NCBI RefSeq assembly: GCF_039544205.1
Contig: NZ_BAABLF010000005.1
Coordinates: 310,001-374,000, forward strand
Length of the DNA stretch: 64,000 nucleotides
Direction: 5' to 3'
From: Ferrimonas gelatinilytica
GTDB taxonomy: Bacteria; Pseudomonadota; Gammaproteobacteria; Enterobacterales; Shewanellaceae
Shown here: piece after piece, positions 16,957 through 25,617 of the stretch
Position numbering within the stretch: position 1 is the stretch's first letter
Layout of the letters: each line of letters opens with the position of its first letter
Made by a program: the position numbers and the translations under genes
The notes under the pieces: model-generated
Databases searched by the model: none
Seen by the model: the letters and a program-made list of their open reading frames with translations, nothing else
Told to the model about the DNA's origin: nothing

Positions 16957-17676
16957 ATGCTCAACGCCGTCGAGTACCTTGATCACCCGGATGCCGACTT
17001 CCCGTCGCCGCAACAGGCGCTGGAGGAGCCCAACGGTCTGCTGGCCATTGGGGGCGATCTCTCTCCCGGTCGCCTGCTCCATGCCTACCGGAACGGGATC
17101 TTTCCCTGGTTTAATGACGGGGACCCCATTCTCTGGTGGAGTCCGAACCCCCGAGCCGTGTTCGACCTCAGCAGCCTCAAGATCTCCCGCTCAACCCAGC
17201 GCAGTGCCCGTCGGGGGCAGTGGCACTACAGCGTCAATCAGGCGTTTGAAGCGGTGATCGCCGCCTGCGCCGAGCCTCGAAATGGCGATCCCAGCACCTG
17301 GATCTGTACGCCGATGAGACAGGCGTACCTGCAACTCCACAGGCTGGGCCATGCCCACTCCATTGAAGTCTGGCATCAATCCAGACTGATAGGCGGTCTT
17401 TACGGCGTCGGGGTGGGCGGTGTCTTCTGCGGCGAGTCGATGTTCCACCGCTGTACCGATGCCTCCAAGGCCGCAGTCTGGGCACTCAGCCGGGAAGCAA
17501 AAGTACTCGGAGTGGAACTTATCGATGCCCAGATCCTCAACCCCCACCTGATCGCTCTGGGGGCACAAAGCGTCAGCCGGAGTCAGTTCCTTGAACGGCT
17601 CACCCAGCTGCGCAATCGCCCTGTGCCCTGGTCCAACTGGCGCCATCCGGTCCGACATTTCCATGAGCCAGATTGA
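16957..17676 (+). CDS. aat: Leucyl/phenylalanyl-tRNA--protein transferase
   Basis: Adds Leu or Phe to proteins with N-terminal Arg or Lys, marking them for ClpS-ClpAP. It has 239 residues from the chosen start (E. coli 234). Family blocks are FPSPQQALEEPNGLLAIGGD, GIFPWF, PILWWSPNPRAV, LGHAHSIEVW and FCGESMF. I placed the start at the ATG at 16957, which gives the same short lead before FPSP as in E. coli; an in-frame ATG at 16912 would nearly touch the divergent gene. The 3' end overlaps bpt by 14 bases. Confidence 0.95.
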   Translation: MLNAVEYLDHPDADFPSPQQALEEPNGLLAIGGDLSPGRLLHAYRNGIFPWFNDGDPILWWSPNPRAVFDLSSLKISRSTQRSARRGQWHYSVNQAFEAVIAACAEPRNGDPSTWICTPMRQAYLQLHRLGHAHSIEVWHQSRLIGGLYGVGVGGVFCGESMFHRCTDASKAAVWALSREAKVLGVELIDAQILNPHLIALGAQSVSRSQFLERLTQLRNRPVPWSNWRHPVRHFHEPD

Positions 17677-18364
17677 GCATATCCCCCTTGGGATCACCGC
17701 AGTATTTCCCTGCAGCTACCTGCCGCAGCGCCAGGAGCGCCTGCTGGTTGCCGGCGAACCCCTCGATGTCAGCCAGTTTTCCCAGTTAGTAGCCCTGGGC
17801 TTTCGCCGCTCCGGCGATCAGGTCTATCGACCCCACTGCCCCGGTTGCCAGGCCTGCCAGCCGCTCAAGGTCCCGGTGGCGACCTTTCGCCCCAGTCGTT
17901 CGCAACGGAGGGTGCTCGCCAAGAACCGGGACCTTCACTGGCGGGTCGTGATGCAGCCCAAGCCTTACCACCGGCCACTTTACCATCACTACATCCGTGG
18001 CCGGCACGCCGACGGCGCCATGTCACCCCCATCGGACAGCCAGTTTGATCGCTTCATCCCCTGCCGCTGGCTCGACATCCTCTATCTCGAAGCCTGGCTT
18101 GACGGGGAGCTGTTGGTGGTCGCCGCGACGGATCTGCTGACCGATGCCCTGTCCGCGACCTACACCTTTTTTCATCCCGGCTACCCCGCCCGCTCACTGG
18201 GCGTCAGGGCCATCCTGGCGCAGTTGCAGTTGGCCAAGCAGCTGGGTCGGAACTACCTATACTTGGGCTACCAAATCGATGCCTGTGGCAACATGGCGTA
18301 CAAGCGCAACTTCCAGCCCGCACAACATTTTGACGGCGTAAGCTGGCGCCCCTACCGGGGCTAA
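17663..18364 (+). CDS. bpt: Aspartate/glutamate leucyltransferase (Bpt/Ate family)
   Basis: Transfers leucine to proteins with N-terminal Asp or Glu, extending the N-degron pathway to acidic residues. The 233-residue protein shows the N-terminal cysteine cluster HCPGCQAC with the upstream C of FPCSYLP, R.SR-rich middle (FRPSRSQRRVLAKN) and the C-terminal GCN5-like transferase blocks ATYTFFHPGY, LGVRAILAQL and LYLGYQIDAC..MAYKRNF. It overlaps aat by 14 bases, so both transferases are made together. E. coli lacks this gene, whereas Vibrio and Shewanella have it. Confidence 0.95.
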   Translation: MSQIEHIPLGITAVFPCSYLPQRQERLLVAGEPLDVSQFSQLVALGFRRSGDQVYRPHCPGCQACQPLKVPVATFRPSRSQRRVLAKNRDLHWRVVMQPKPYHRPLYHHYIRGRHADGAMSPPSDSQFDRFIPCRWLDILYLEAWLDGELLVVAATDLLTDALSATYTFFHPGYPARSLGVRAILAQLQLAKQLGRNYLYLGYQIDACGNMAYKRNFQPAQHFDGVSWRPYRG

Positions 18365-18436
18365 TGGCTTTACAGAGGGCGTTATTTGCGGCATGATACG
18401 CGCGAATTTTTATTACCTGATGGGATGAATTGCTCG

Positions 18437-18655
18437 ATGGCAAAAGAAGACAGTATCGAGATGCAAGGCACCGTCCTTGAGACTCTGCCTAACACCATGT
18501 TCCGAGTGGAACTGGAAAACGGACATGTGGTGACCGCGCACATCTCCGGCAAAATGCGTAAGCACTACATCCGCATTCTGACCGGTGATACCGTAACTGT
18601 GGCGCTGACCCCTTACGACCTGACCAAAGGTCGTATCGTGTTCCGCTCTCGTTAA
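18437..18655 (+). CDS. infA: Translation initiation factor IF-1
   Basis: Binds the ribosomal A site with IF-2 and IF-3 during initiation. It has 72 residues, exactly the E. coli length, in a single OB fold: MAKEDSIEMQGTVLETLPNT, FRVELENGH, ISGKMRKHYIRILTGD and LTKGRIVFR. The frame is open 17 codons further upstream, but the ATG at 18437 gives the universally conserved MAKED start. It lies in the conserved position between the aat/bpt pair and clpA. Confidence 0.99.
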   Translation: MAKEDSIEMQGTVLETLPNTMFRVELENGHVVTAHISGKMRKHYIRILTGDTVTVALTPYDLTKGRIVFRSR

Positions 18656-18667
18656 TTCGGTCGTCCC

Positions 18668-18703
18668 AACAAAAAAGCCCGGCAATCGCCGGGCTTTTTT
18701 GTT
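18668..18703. terminator. Bidirectional terminator between infA and clpA
   Basis: Stem AGCCCGGC/GCCGGGCT with loop AATC, flanked by a six-A run and a six-T run. It can serve infA on the plus strand and clpA on the minus strand, whose stops are 13 and 15 bases away. Confidence 0.92.
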
Positions 18704-18717
18704 GGGCCACACCAGGT

Positions 18718-21003
18718 TCAGCTGGTCACCGCGGTTTTATCACTTTGGTAGTTGAAACGAAGCTGGCCGTCGACCACATCGATGGCGACATCCCCTCCCC
18801 GCTGCAGTTGACCGAACAGGATCTCATTGGCCATCGGCTTCTTGATCTCCTCCTGCACCAAACGGGCCATGGGACGTGCCCCCATGTTGCGGTCATACCC
18901 CTTCTCAGCCAGGTACACCCGCGCTTCCGCAGAGACCTCCATGTGCACACCCCGGGCATCCAGCTGCGCCTGCAACTCCACCAGGAACTTGTCCACCACC
19001 TTGGCAATCACCTGCATATCCAGATGATTGAACCAGACGATGCTGTCCAGGCGGTTGCGGAACTCCGGCGTAAACACGCGGTTGATCTCGCTCATGGCAT
19101 CATGGCTGTGATCCTGCTGCTTGAAGCCGATCGACTTACGAATGGTTTCCTGTACCCCGGCGTTGGTGGTCATCACCAGGATCACGTTACGAAAATCCGC
19201 CTTACGACCGTTGTTGTCGGTCAGGGTACCGTGGTCCATCACCTGCAGCAGCAGGTTGTAAACGTCGGGGTGCGCCTTCTCTATCTCATCGAGCAGCACC
19301 ACGGAGTGCGGGTGCTTGATCGCAGCATCGGTGAGCAAGCCGCCCTGGTCGTAACCCACATAGCCCGGAGGGGCGCCCACCAGGCGACTGACACTGTGAC
19401 GCTCCATGTACTCCGACATATCAAACCGGATAAGCTCTACCCCAAGCTGACGGGCCAACTGCTGGGTCACCTCGGTTTTGCCCACCCCGGTGGGGCCGGC
19501 AAACAGGAAGTTACCCACGGGTTTGCCCTCGTTACCGAGGCCGCTTCGGGCCAGGCGAATGGCCGCAGTCAACGCATCAATGGCCGCATCCTGACCGAAC
19601 ACCACCATCTTGAGATTACGATCCAGGTTCTCCAGCACCTCCTTGTCCGAGGAGGACACCGACTTCGCCGGAATACGGGCTATTTTGGCCACAATCTCCT
19701 CGATATCGGCGGCAGAGATGGTCTTTTTCCGCTTGGACAGAGGCAGCATCGCCATCCGCGCCCCGGCCTCATCAATAACGTCAATCGCCTTGTCCGGCAG
19801 CTGGCGTTCATTGATGTGCTTATCCGACAGCGCCGAAGCGGCGCTGATGGCGGAGTTGGTATAGCGAACCTGGTGATGGTCTTCGTAACGACTCTTGAGT
19901 CCCATCAGGATCTGGGTGGTTTCGGCGACACTGGGTTCGCGCACGTCGATCTTCTGGAACCGTCTGGCAAGGGCCCGGTCCTTTTCGAAGATCCCCTGGT
20001 ACTCCTGATAGGTGGTGGAACCGATGCAACGCAGCTTGCCACTGGAGAGCAACGGTTTGAGCAGGTTGGAGGCATCCATCATGCCACCGGACGCCGCGCC
20101 GGCCCCGATAATGGTGTGGATCTCGTCGATGAACAGGATCGCCTTAGGGTCTTTTTGTAACTGCCGCAGCACCGCCTTGAACCGCTTTTCAAAATCACCG
20201 CGGTATTTGGTACCAGCCAGCAGGGCACCCATGTCCAGGCTGTAGATGGTGCAATCGGCCATCACCTCGGGAACATCATCTTCGGTGATGCGGTAGGCCA
20301 GGCCCTCGGCAATGGCGGTCTTACCGACGCCCGCCTCGCCAACCAACAGGGGGTTGTTTTTACGCCGGCGACACAACACCTGGATGGTGCGTTCGACCTC
20401 CTCCTGCCGCCCAATCAGCGGGTCGATCTGACCGGCTTGCGCCTGCTTGTTGAGGTTGGCAGCGAAATTCTCAAGACGGTCTCCGCCACTCTCCTCCTCC
20501 CGCTCGACGCCCAGTCCGGGGTTCTCTTGTGATTCTCCCTCGCTGCCAAGATCCGGTTCCTGCTGATCGCGCTTCACGACGCCGTGGGCAATAAAGTTGA
20601 CCACATCGAGGCGGGTCACCTCCGACTTTCTCAACAGGTAAACCGCCTGGGACTCCTGCTCGGAGAAGATCGCCACCAGCACGTTGGCACCGGTCACCTC
20701 GTTTCGGCCACTGCTTTGCACATGGAAGACCGCCCGTTGCAGCACGCGCTGAAACCCCAGCGTCGGCTGAGTCTCCCGCTCGCTGTCATCTTCGGGGATC
20801 AGGGGAGTAGTCTGTTCGATGAAAACTTCGACCTCATTGCGCAGCGTATCCAATCGTGCGCCGCAGGCCAGCAGGGCTTCCTTGGCGGAGGGGTTATCGA
20901 GTAGAGCAAGCAACAGGTGCTCGACCGTCATAAACTCGTGACGATTGCGTCTGGCTTGCTGAAATGCGTTGTTCAGCGTGACTTCCAGATCTTTATTCAG
21001 CAT
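18718..21003 (-). CDS. clpA: ATP-dependent Clp protease ATP-binding subunit ClpA
   Basis: AAA+ unfoldase that feeds substrates to ClpP, including N-degron substrates delivered by ClpS. It has 761 residues (E. coli 758): an N-terminal double-repeat domain (1-145) that docks ClpS, a D1 module with Walker A GEAGVGKTAI and Walker B ILFIDEIHTIIGAG, and a D2 module with GPTGVGKTEV and VVLLDEIEKAHPDV, ending in the substrate- and ClpP-contacting C-domain. clpS lies 24 bases upstream on the same strand. Confidence 0.98.
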   Translation of the reverse strand: MLNKDLEVTLNNAFQQARRNRHEFMTVEHLLLALLDNPSAKEALLACGARLDTLRNEVEVFIEQTTPLIPEDDSERETQPTLGFQRVLQRAVFHVQSSGRNEVTGANVLVAIFSEQESQAVYLLRKSEVTRLDVVNFIAHGVVKRDQQEPDLGSEGESQENPGLGVEREEESGGDRLENFAANLNKQAQAGQIDPLIGRQEEVERTIQVLCRRRKNNPLLVGEAGVGKTAIAEGLAYRITEDDVPEVMADCTIYSLDMGALLAGTKYRGDFEKRFKAVLRQLQKDPKAILFIDEIHTIIGAGAASGGMMDASNLLKPLLSSGKLRCIGSTTYQEYQGIFEKDRALARRFQKIDVREPSVAETTQILMGLKSRYEDHHQVRYTNSAISAASALSDKHINERQLPDKAIDVIDEAGARMAMLPLSKRKKTISAADIEEIVAKIARIPAKSVSSSDKEVLENLDRNLKMVVFGQDAAIDALTAAIRLARSGLGNEGKPVGNFLFAGPTGVGKTEVTQQLARQLGVELIRFDMSEYMERHSVSRLVGAPPGYVGYDQGGLLTDAAIKHPHSVVLLDEIEKAHPDVYNLLLQVMDHGTLTDNNGRKADFRNVILVMTTNAGVQETIRKSIGFKQQDHSHDAMSEINRVFTPEFRNRLDSIVWFNHLDMQVIAKVVDKFLVELQAQLDARGVHMEVSAEARVYLAEKGYDRNMGARPMARLVQEEIKKPMANEILFGQLQRGGDVAIDVVDGQLRFNYQSDKTAVTS

Positions 21004-21027
21004 GTCGCTACCTCCCCCAGTGGTCGT

Positions 21028-21342
21028 TTAGGCCTGTTCGGTCGAGCACAGCAACGGATGCTGACTCTCCCGTGCGTAACGGTTTACCTGTGCCGCCTTG
21101 GTTTCTGCGATATCCAAGGTAAACACGCCGCACACGCCTTTCCCTTTATAATGGACTGTCAGCATCACCTCTGTCGCCTTTTCTTCATTCATATTGAAGA
21201 AGCGCGTCAGCACCTCCACCACGAACTCCATCGGTGTGTAGTCGTCGTTGTTCAGGACCACTTTGTACAGCCTGGGTGGCTCCAGTTTCTGTTCCTGCTT
21301 CTCCCTTTCGACAACGTTTTCCATCTGTTCCTGCTTGCTCAT
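21028..21342 (-). CDS. clpS: Clp protease adaptor protein ClpS
   Basis: N-recognin that binds proteins starting with Leu, Phe, Tyr or Trp and hands them to ClpAP. The 104-residue protein (E. coli 106) has a flexible N-terminal tail and the ligand-binding core LYKVVLNNDDYTPMEFVVEVL, then HYKGKGVCGVFTLDIAETKA. It is transcribed together with clpA and divergently from cspD, as in E. coli. Confidence 0.98.
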   Translation of the reverse strand: MSKQEQMENVVEREKQEQKLEPPRLYKVVLNNDDYTPMEFVVEVLTRFFNMNEEKATEVMLTVHYKGKGVCGVFTLDIAETKAAQVNRYARESQHPLLCSTEQA

Positions 21343-21386
21343 AGCAAAAGCCTGGCGTCTCCATTTGGTGTGGACGGATTAAATAC

Positions 21387-21410
21387 GGTCGCAAGTTAAA
21401 CTTGACGACC
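21387..21410. promoter_or_regulatory. Bulged inverted repeat in the clpS-cspD intergenic region
   Basis: CAAGTT-A-AACTTG is a perfect 13-base palindrome; GGTCG and CGACC extend it outward with one extra A on one side. It lies 45 bases upstream of clpS. It may be an operator for clpS or cspD, or the stem of a leader hairpin. Function is not known from the sequence. Confidence 0.4.
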
Positions 21411-21535
21411 ATGTTATCCTTTTGTTAATTGATAGATGTGTAGCGCGAAAGCGTGACACTTCCTCACCCGTTATAGGGTTTGCGGGAAGTGATTACAAGC
21501 GATATAGAAAGGTCACAGCAGAAGGATGTCGAGGT

Positions 21536-21745
21536 ATGGCTCAAGGAACGGTTAAGTGGTTCAATAACGCGAAAGGTTTCGGTTTTATCTGCCCTGAAGG
21601 GGGCGGCGAAGACGTGTTCGCTCACTATTCAACCATCGATATGGATGGCTACCGCACTCTGAAGGCGGGACAGGAGGTGCAGTTCGAAATGGAGAAGGGC
21701 CCCAAGGGGATGCACGCGTCCAACATCCAGCCGGCGAACAAGTAG
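21536..21745 (+). CDS. cspD: Cold-shock-like protein CspD
   Basis: Small single-stranded nucleic-acid-binding protein; in E. coli CspD inhibits replication in stationary phase. It has 69 residues (E. coli 74) in one cold-shock domain with RNP1 KGFGFI and RNP2 DVFAHYS. The start ATG at 21536 gives the family N-terminus MAQGTVKWFN; the frame is open upstream but unrelated. The CspD assignment rather than CspA rests mainly on its position opposite clpS. Confidence 0.93.
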   Translation: MAQGTVKWFNNAKGFGFICPEGGGEDVFAHYSTIDMDGYRTLKAGQEVQFEMEKGPKGMHASNIQPANK

Positions 21746-21765
21746 CGCAGGACAGTTGCAAAGAG

Positions 21766-21793
21766 AAAAGCCGATCATCTGATCGGCTTTTTT
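21766..21793. terminator. Terminator shared by cspD and icd
   Basis: Hairpin AAAAGCCGATCA/TGATCGGCTTTT with a minimal loop and T-runs on both strands, between two convergent genes. Confidence 0.88.
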
Positions 21794-21809
21794 ATGCCTG
21801 AGCGAACGG

Positions 21810-23063
21810 CTACATATTACTGATCACCGCATCGCCAAAGGCGGAGCAACTCAGCAGTTCAGCGCCCTCCATCAAACGCTCGAAATCGTAGGTCACCGTC
21901 TTCGCCGCGATGGCCCCTTCCATCCCCTTGATCACCAGATCCGCCGCTTCGATCCAGCCAAGATGACGCAACATCATCTCCCCGGAGAGGACCAGTGAAC
22001 CGGGGTTGACCTTATCCTGTCCGGCATACTTCGGCGCGGTGCCGTGAGTCGCCTCAAACAGGGCAACGCCATCACCGATGTTGGCACCGGGTGCGATGCC
22101 GATCCCCCCGACCTGTGCCGCGAGCGCATCCGAGACGTAGTCACCATTGAGGTTCATGGTCGCGATCACGTCGTACTCTGCCGGTCGCAGCAGGATCTGC
22201 TGCAGGAATGCGTCGGCAATCACGTCTTTTATCACGATGGTTTTGCCGCTTTTGGGGTTAGTCAGCTCACACCAGGGGCCGCCATCGATCAGGCGGGCAC
22301 CGAACTCACGCTGTGCCAGGGCATAGCCGAAGTCCTTGAACGCCCCCTCGGTGAACTTCATGATGTTGCCTTTGTGCACCAGGGTCACCGAGTCCCGATC
22401 GTTATCGATGGCGTACTGGATCGCGGCGCGAACCAGGCGCTCGGTGCCCGCCCGGGAGATCGGCTTGATGCCGATGCCACACTCCTGGGTAAAGCGGATC
22501 TTGGTGACGCCCATCTCCTCGGTCAGGAAACGGATCACCTTGTCCGCTTCCGCAGTGCCGGCCTGCCACTCCACCCCAGCATAGATGTCCTCGCTGTTCT
22601 CCCGGAAGATCACCATGTCGGTCAGCTCCGGTTGCTTGAGCGGGCTGGGTGTCCCCTGGTAGTAGCGAACCGGGCGCAGGCAGATGTAGAGATCCAGCTG
22701 CTGACGCAGTGCCACATTGAGAGAGCGGATCCCTCCGCCCACCGGGGTGGTCAGCGGCCCCTTGATGGCAACGCGAAAATCGCGGATCGCGGCCAGAGTC
22801 TCCTCCGGCAGCCAGGTATCGGCCCCATACGTCTGGGTCGCCTTTTCACCGCAGTAGATCTCCATCCAGTGGAGTTTACGGCGATGGCCATAGGCCTTCT
22901 CAACCGCCGCATCGAGTACCTTGCGCATGGGCGGGGTAACGTCCACACCGATCCCGTCGCCCTCGATAAAAGGGATGATCGGATGATCAGGCACCTGCAA
23001 CGCGCCGTCGGCGGCGACGGTGATCACCTCGCCTTCGGTGGGACGTTCGATCTTAGATTCCAT
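21810..23063 (-). CDS. icd: Isocitrate dehydrogenase (NADP), homodimeric type I
   Basis: TCA-cycle enzyme converting isocitrate to 2-oxoglutarate. It has 417 residues (E. coli 416) and is very close to E. coli Icd: GGGIRSLNVALRQ contains the serine phosphorylated by AceK, VIFRENSEDIYAGVEW, LVHKGNIMKFTEG, MNLNGDYVSDALAAQVGGIG and LFEATHGTAPKYAGQDKVNPG. The NADP-type adenosine pocket region is present. A terminator separates it from the upstream monomeric isocitrate dehydrogenase, and it has its own leader containing a run of nine T. Confidence 0.97.
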   Translation of the reverse strand: MESKIERPTEGEVITVAADGALQVPDHPIIPFIEGDGIGVDVTPPMRKVLDAAVEKAYGHRRKLHWMEIYCGEKATQTYGADTWLPEETLAAIRDFRVAIKGPLTTPVGGGIRSLNVALRQQLDLYICLRPVRYYQGTPSPLKQPELTDMVIFRENSEDIYAGVEWQAGTAEADKVIRFLTEEMGVTKIRFTQECGIGIKPISRAGTERLVRAAIQYAIDNDRDSVTLVHKGNIMKFTEGAFKDFGYALAQREFGARLIDGGPWCELTNPKSGKTIVIKDVIADAFLQQILLRPAEYDVIATMNLNGDYVSDALAAQVGGIGIAPGANIGDGVALFEATHGTAPKYAGQDKVNPGSLVLSGEMMLRHLGWIEAADLVIKGMEGAIAAKTVTYDFERLMEGAELLSCSAFGDAVISNM

Positions 23064-23156
23064 GAAGCACTCCTTGTTCAGGTTCGTTCTAAAACCCCGG
23101 ACTCGGGGAACGGCTCGTTCTTAGACTACTGCGCTTTTTTTTTCACCGCCAGAAAG

Positions 23157-23184
23157 AAAAAACCGCCGGATATCCGGCGGTTTT
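23157..23184. terminator. Terminator of the monomeric isocitrate dehydrogenase gene
   Basis: Perfect palindrome CCGCCGGATATCCGGCGG with an A-run on one side and TTTT on the other, 28 bases downstream of the idh stop and upstream of icd. It allows the two isocitrate dehydrogenase genes to be expressed independently. Confidence 0.85.
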
Positions 23185-23211
23185 GTCTATAGCACTTTGG
23201 TCTTTACCGAC

Positions 23212-25470
23212 TTAGGCCAGCTCGGCCAAAGGCCGGGTCACTCCGAAAGAGGCCAGAAACGACTCGAGGATCCCGTTAAAGGTCGGGCTCGGCCGCATCG
23301 CCGCGGTCAGCTTGCTGCGATCCGCGTGGTAGTAGCCACCCATCTCGACCTTACGACCCTGGACCTCGTTGAGCTCCTTAACAATGGTCGCCTCGTTTTC
23401 CGACAATGCCTCGGCCAGCGGCGCAAACAGGGCCTGCAGCTCGGCGTTGTCCGACTGGGCCGCCATCATCTGTGCCCAGTACAGCGCGAGATAGAAGTGG
23501 CTGCCACGGTTATCCAGTTCACCCACCTTGCGGGAGGGCGACTTGTTCTGCTCCAGGAAGCGGCTGTTGGCAACGTTCATCGCCTCAGCCAGCACCTTCG
23601 CTTTGGCATTACCACTCTTAGCCGCCAGGTCTTCCAGCGACACCGCGATGGCAAGAAACTCACCCAGGGAGTCCCAGCGCAGGTGATTTTCCTCGACAAA
23701 CTGCTCAACGTGCTTGGGGGCGCTGCCGCCGGCACCGGTTTCAAACAGGCCACCACCGGCCAGCAGGGGCACGATGGAGAGCATCTTGGCGGAGGTGCCC
23801 AGCTCCAGGATCGGGAAGAGATCCGTCAGGTAGTCCCTGAGCACGTTGCCGGTCACTGAGATGGTATCCATGCCAGCCTTGACCCGCTCCAAGGTGAAGC
23901 GCATCGCGTCAACCGGGGCCAGGATGTGGATCTGCAGATCCGAGGTGTCGTGATCGGCCAGGTAGTGATCCACCTTGGTAATGAGGTTGGCATCGTGGGC
24001 ACGGGCACGGTCCAGCCAGAACACCGCGGGTTGACCGGTCGCCCGGGCACGATTCACCGCCAGCTTAACCCAATCCCGGATCGGCGCATCCTTGGTCTGG
24101 CACATACGCCAGATATCCCCGGCCTCCACCTCATGCTGCATCAGCAGGGTGCCAGAAGCATCCACCACGCGCACCACACCGGCTTTGGTGATCTTGAAGG
24201 TCTTGTCGTGGGAGCCGTACTCCTCCGCCTTCTGGGCCATCAGCCCGACGTTGGAGACATTGCCCATGGTCGTGGGGTCGAAGGCACCGTGTTGCTGACA
24301 GAAGGCGATGGTCTCCTGATAGATGCCGGCGTAACAGCGATCCGGGATCACCGCTTTGCAGTCCTGCAACTGGTCATCCCGGTTCCACATCATGCCGGAG
24401 CTGCGGATCATCGCCGGCATGGAGGCGTCGATGATCACATCGCTGGGCACATGCAGGTTGGTGATCCCCTTGTGGGAGTTCACCATCGCCAGATCCGGGC
24501 CCTGGGCATAAGCCGCATCCAGATCGGCCTCGATCGCCGCACGCTGAGCGTCGGGCAGCTGGGCGATCTTACGGTAGAGATCACCCAGACCGTTGCTCAC
24601 ATCGACGCCGAGTTGCTTAAAGAGCTCGCCGTGTTTGGCAAAGAGATCGGCAAAAAAAGTTTCCACGCAGTAGCCAAACATGATGGGGTCGGACACCTTC
24701 ATCATGGTCGCCTTGAGGTGCAGGGAGAAGAGCACGCCCTTCTCCTTCGCATCGACGATCTGCTCAGCGAAGAAGCGCTTCAACGCCTGGCTGCTCATCC
24801 GTGCCGCGTCAATCACCTCGCCCGCTTGCAGCGCGGTCGCGTCCTTGAGGACGGTGACCTCACCATCCGCCGCGGCCAGCTCGATGCGCACTTCGGTTGC
24901 CTGCTCGGCAACATAGGATTGCTCGCTGCCGTAGAAGTCTCCGGACTCCATATGGGCGACGTGGGACTGGGAGTCTTTGGACCAGGCCCCCATGGAGTGG
25001 GGATTGGCCTGGGCATACTGCTTCACCGCCTGGGCGACGCGACGGTCTGAGTTGCCCTCCCGAAGCACGGGATTGACCGCACTGCCGAGGACCTTCGCGT
25101 ACCGGGCCTTGATGGCTGATTCGGCGTCGTTTTTGGGCTCATCCGGGTAGTTAGGCAGGTCATAACCCTGGGCCTGGAGTTCCGCGATGGCCGCGTTGAG
25201 CTGGGGGATAGACGCCGAGATGTTCGGCAGCTTAATGATGTTGGCTTCCGGCGTTTTTGCCAGTTCACCCAGCTCTGCCAGGGCATCATCCAGGCGTTGC
25301 TCGGGGCGCAGACGCTCCGGGAAAGCGGCGATGATCCGACCGGACAGAGAGATATCTCGGGTCTCCACATCCACGCCGGCAGCGTGGGTGAAGGCATTGA
25401 CGATCGGCAACAGTGAATGGGTCGCCAGGGCTGGCGCTTCGTCGGTGTAGGTGTAGATGATCTTCGACAT
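23212..25470 (-). CDS. Isocitrate dehydrogenase (NADP), monomeric type II
   Basis: Catalyses the same reaction as icd with an unrelated-length, single-chain fold. The 752-residue protein is the full size of the monomeric family. It starts MSKIIYTYTDEAPALATHS and carries the conserved blocks NIIKLPNISASIPQL, NPVLREGNSDRR, SDVIIDASMPAMIRSSG, HEVEAGDIWRMCQ, SVTGNVLRDYLTDLFPILELGTSAKMLS-type core and GAGGSAPKHVEQF. The ATG at 25470 is the family start; the frame remains open for 27 codons further up without similarity. It is in tandem with icd, as described for cold-adapted Colwellia, where the two enzymes are used at different temperatures. Confidence 0.97.
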   Translation of the reverse strand: MSKIIYTYTDEAPALATHSLLPIVNAFTHAAGVDVETRDISLSGRIIAAFPERLRPEQRLDDALAELGELAKTPEANIIKLPNISASIPQLNAAIAELQAQGYDLPNYPDEPKNDAESAIKARYAKVLGSAVNPVLREGNSDRRVAQAVKQYAQANPHSMGAWSKDSQSHVAHMESGDFYGSEQSYVAEQATEVRIELAAADGEVTVLKDATALQAGEVIDAARMSSQALKRFFAEQIVDAKEKGVLFSLHLKATMMKVSDPIMFGYCVETFFADLFAKHGELFKQLGVDVSNGLGDLYRKIAQLPDAQRAAIEADLDAAYAQGPDLAMVNSHKGITNLHVPSDVIIDASMPAMIRSSGMMWNRDDQLQDCKAVIPDRCYAGIYQETIAFCQQHGAFDPTTMGNVSNVGLMAQKAEEYGSHDKTFKITKAGVVRVVDASGTLLMQHEVEAGDIWRMCQTKDAPIRDWVKLAVNRARATGQPAVFWLDRARAHDANLITKVDHYLADHDTSDLQIHILAPVDAMRFTLERVKAGMDTISVTGNVLRDYLTDLFPILELGTSAKMLSIVPLLAGGGLFETGAGGSAPKHVEQFVEENHLRWDSLGEFLAIAVSLEDLAAKSGNAKAKVLAEAMNVANSRFLEQNKSPSRKVGELDNRGSHFYLALYWAQMMAAQSDNAELQALFAPLAEALSENEATIVKELNEVQGRKVEMGGYYHADRSKLTAAMRPSPTFNGILESFLASFGVTRPLAELA

Positions 25471-25617
25471 ACTGAAGGGTGTCCTTGTTATCCTTATCCC
25501 GTGGTGCTTTTGCGTTGTTATTATCCATAAAGCGGCCACATGATAGATCAATCACAGTTTCAGTGAAACGGTGCGCTAGGCTGGCGTCCAGTGAGTCAAA
25601 AACGATAAAATCATAAG

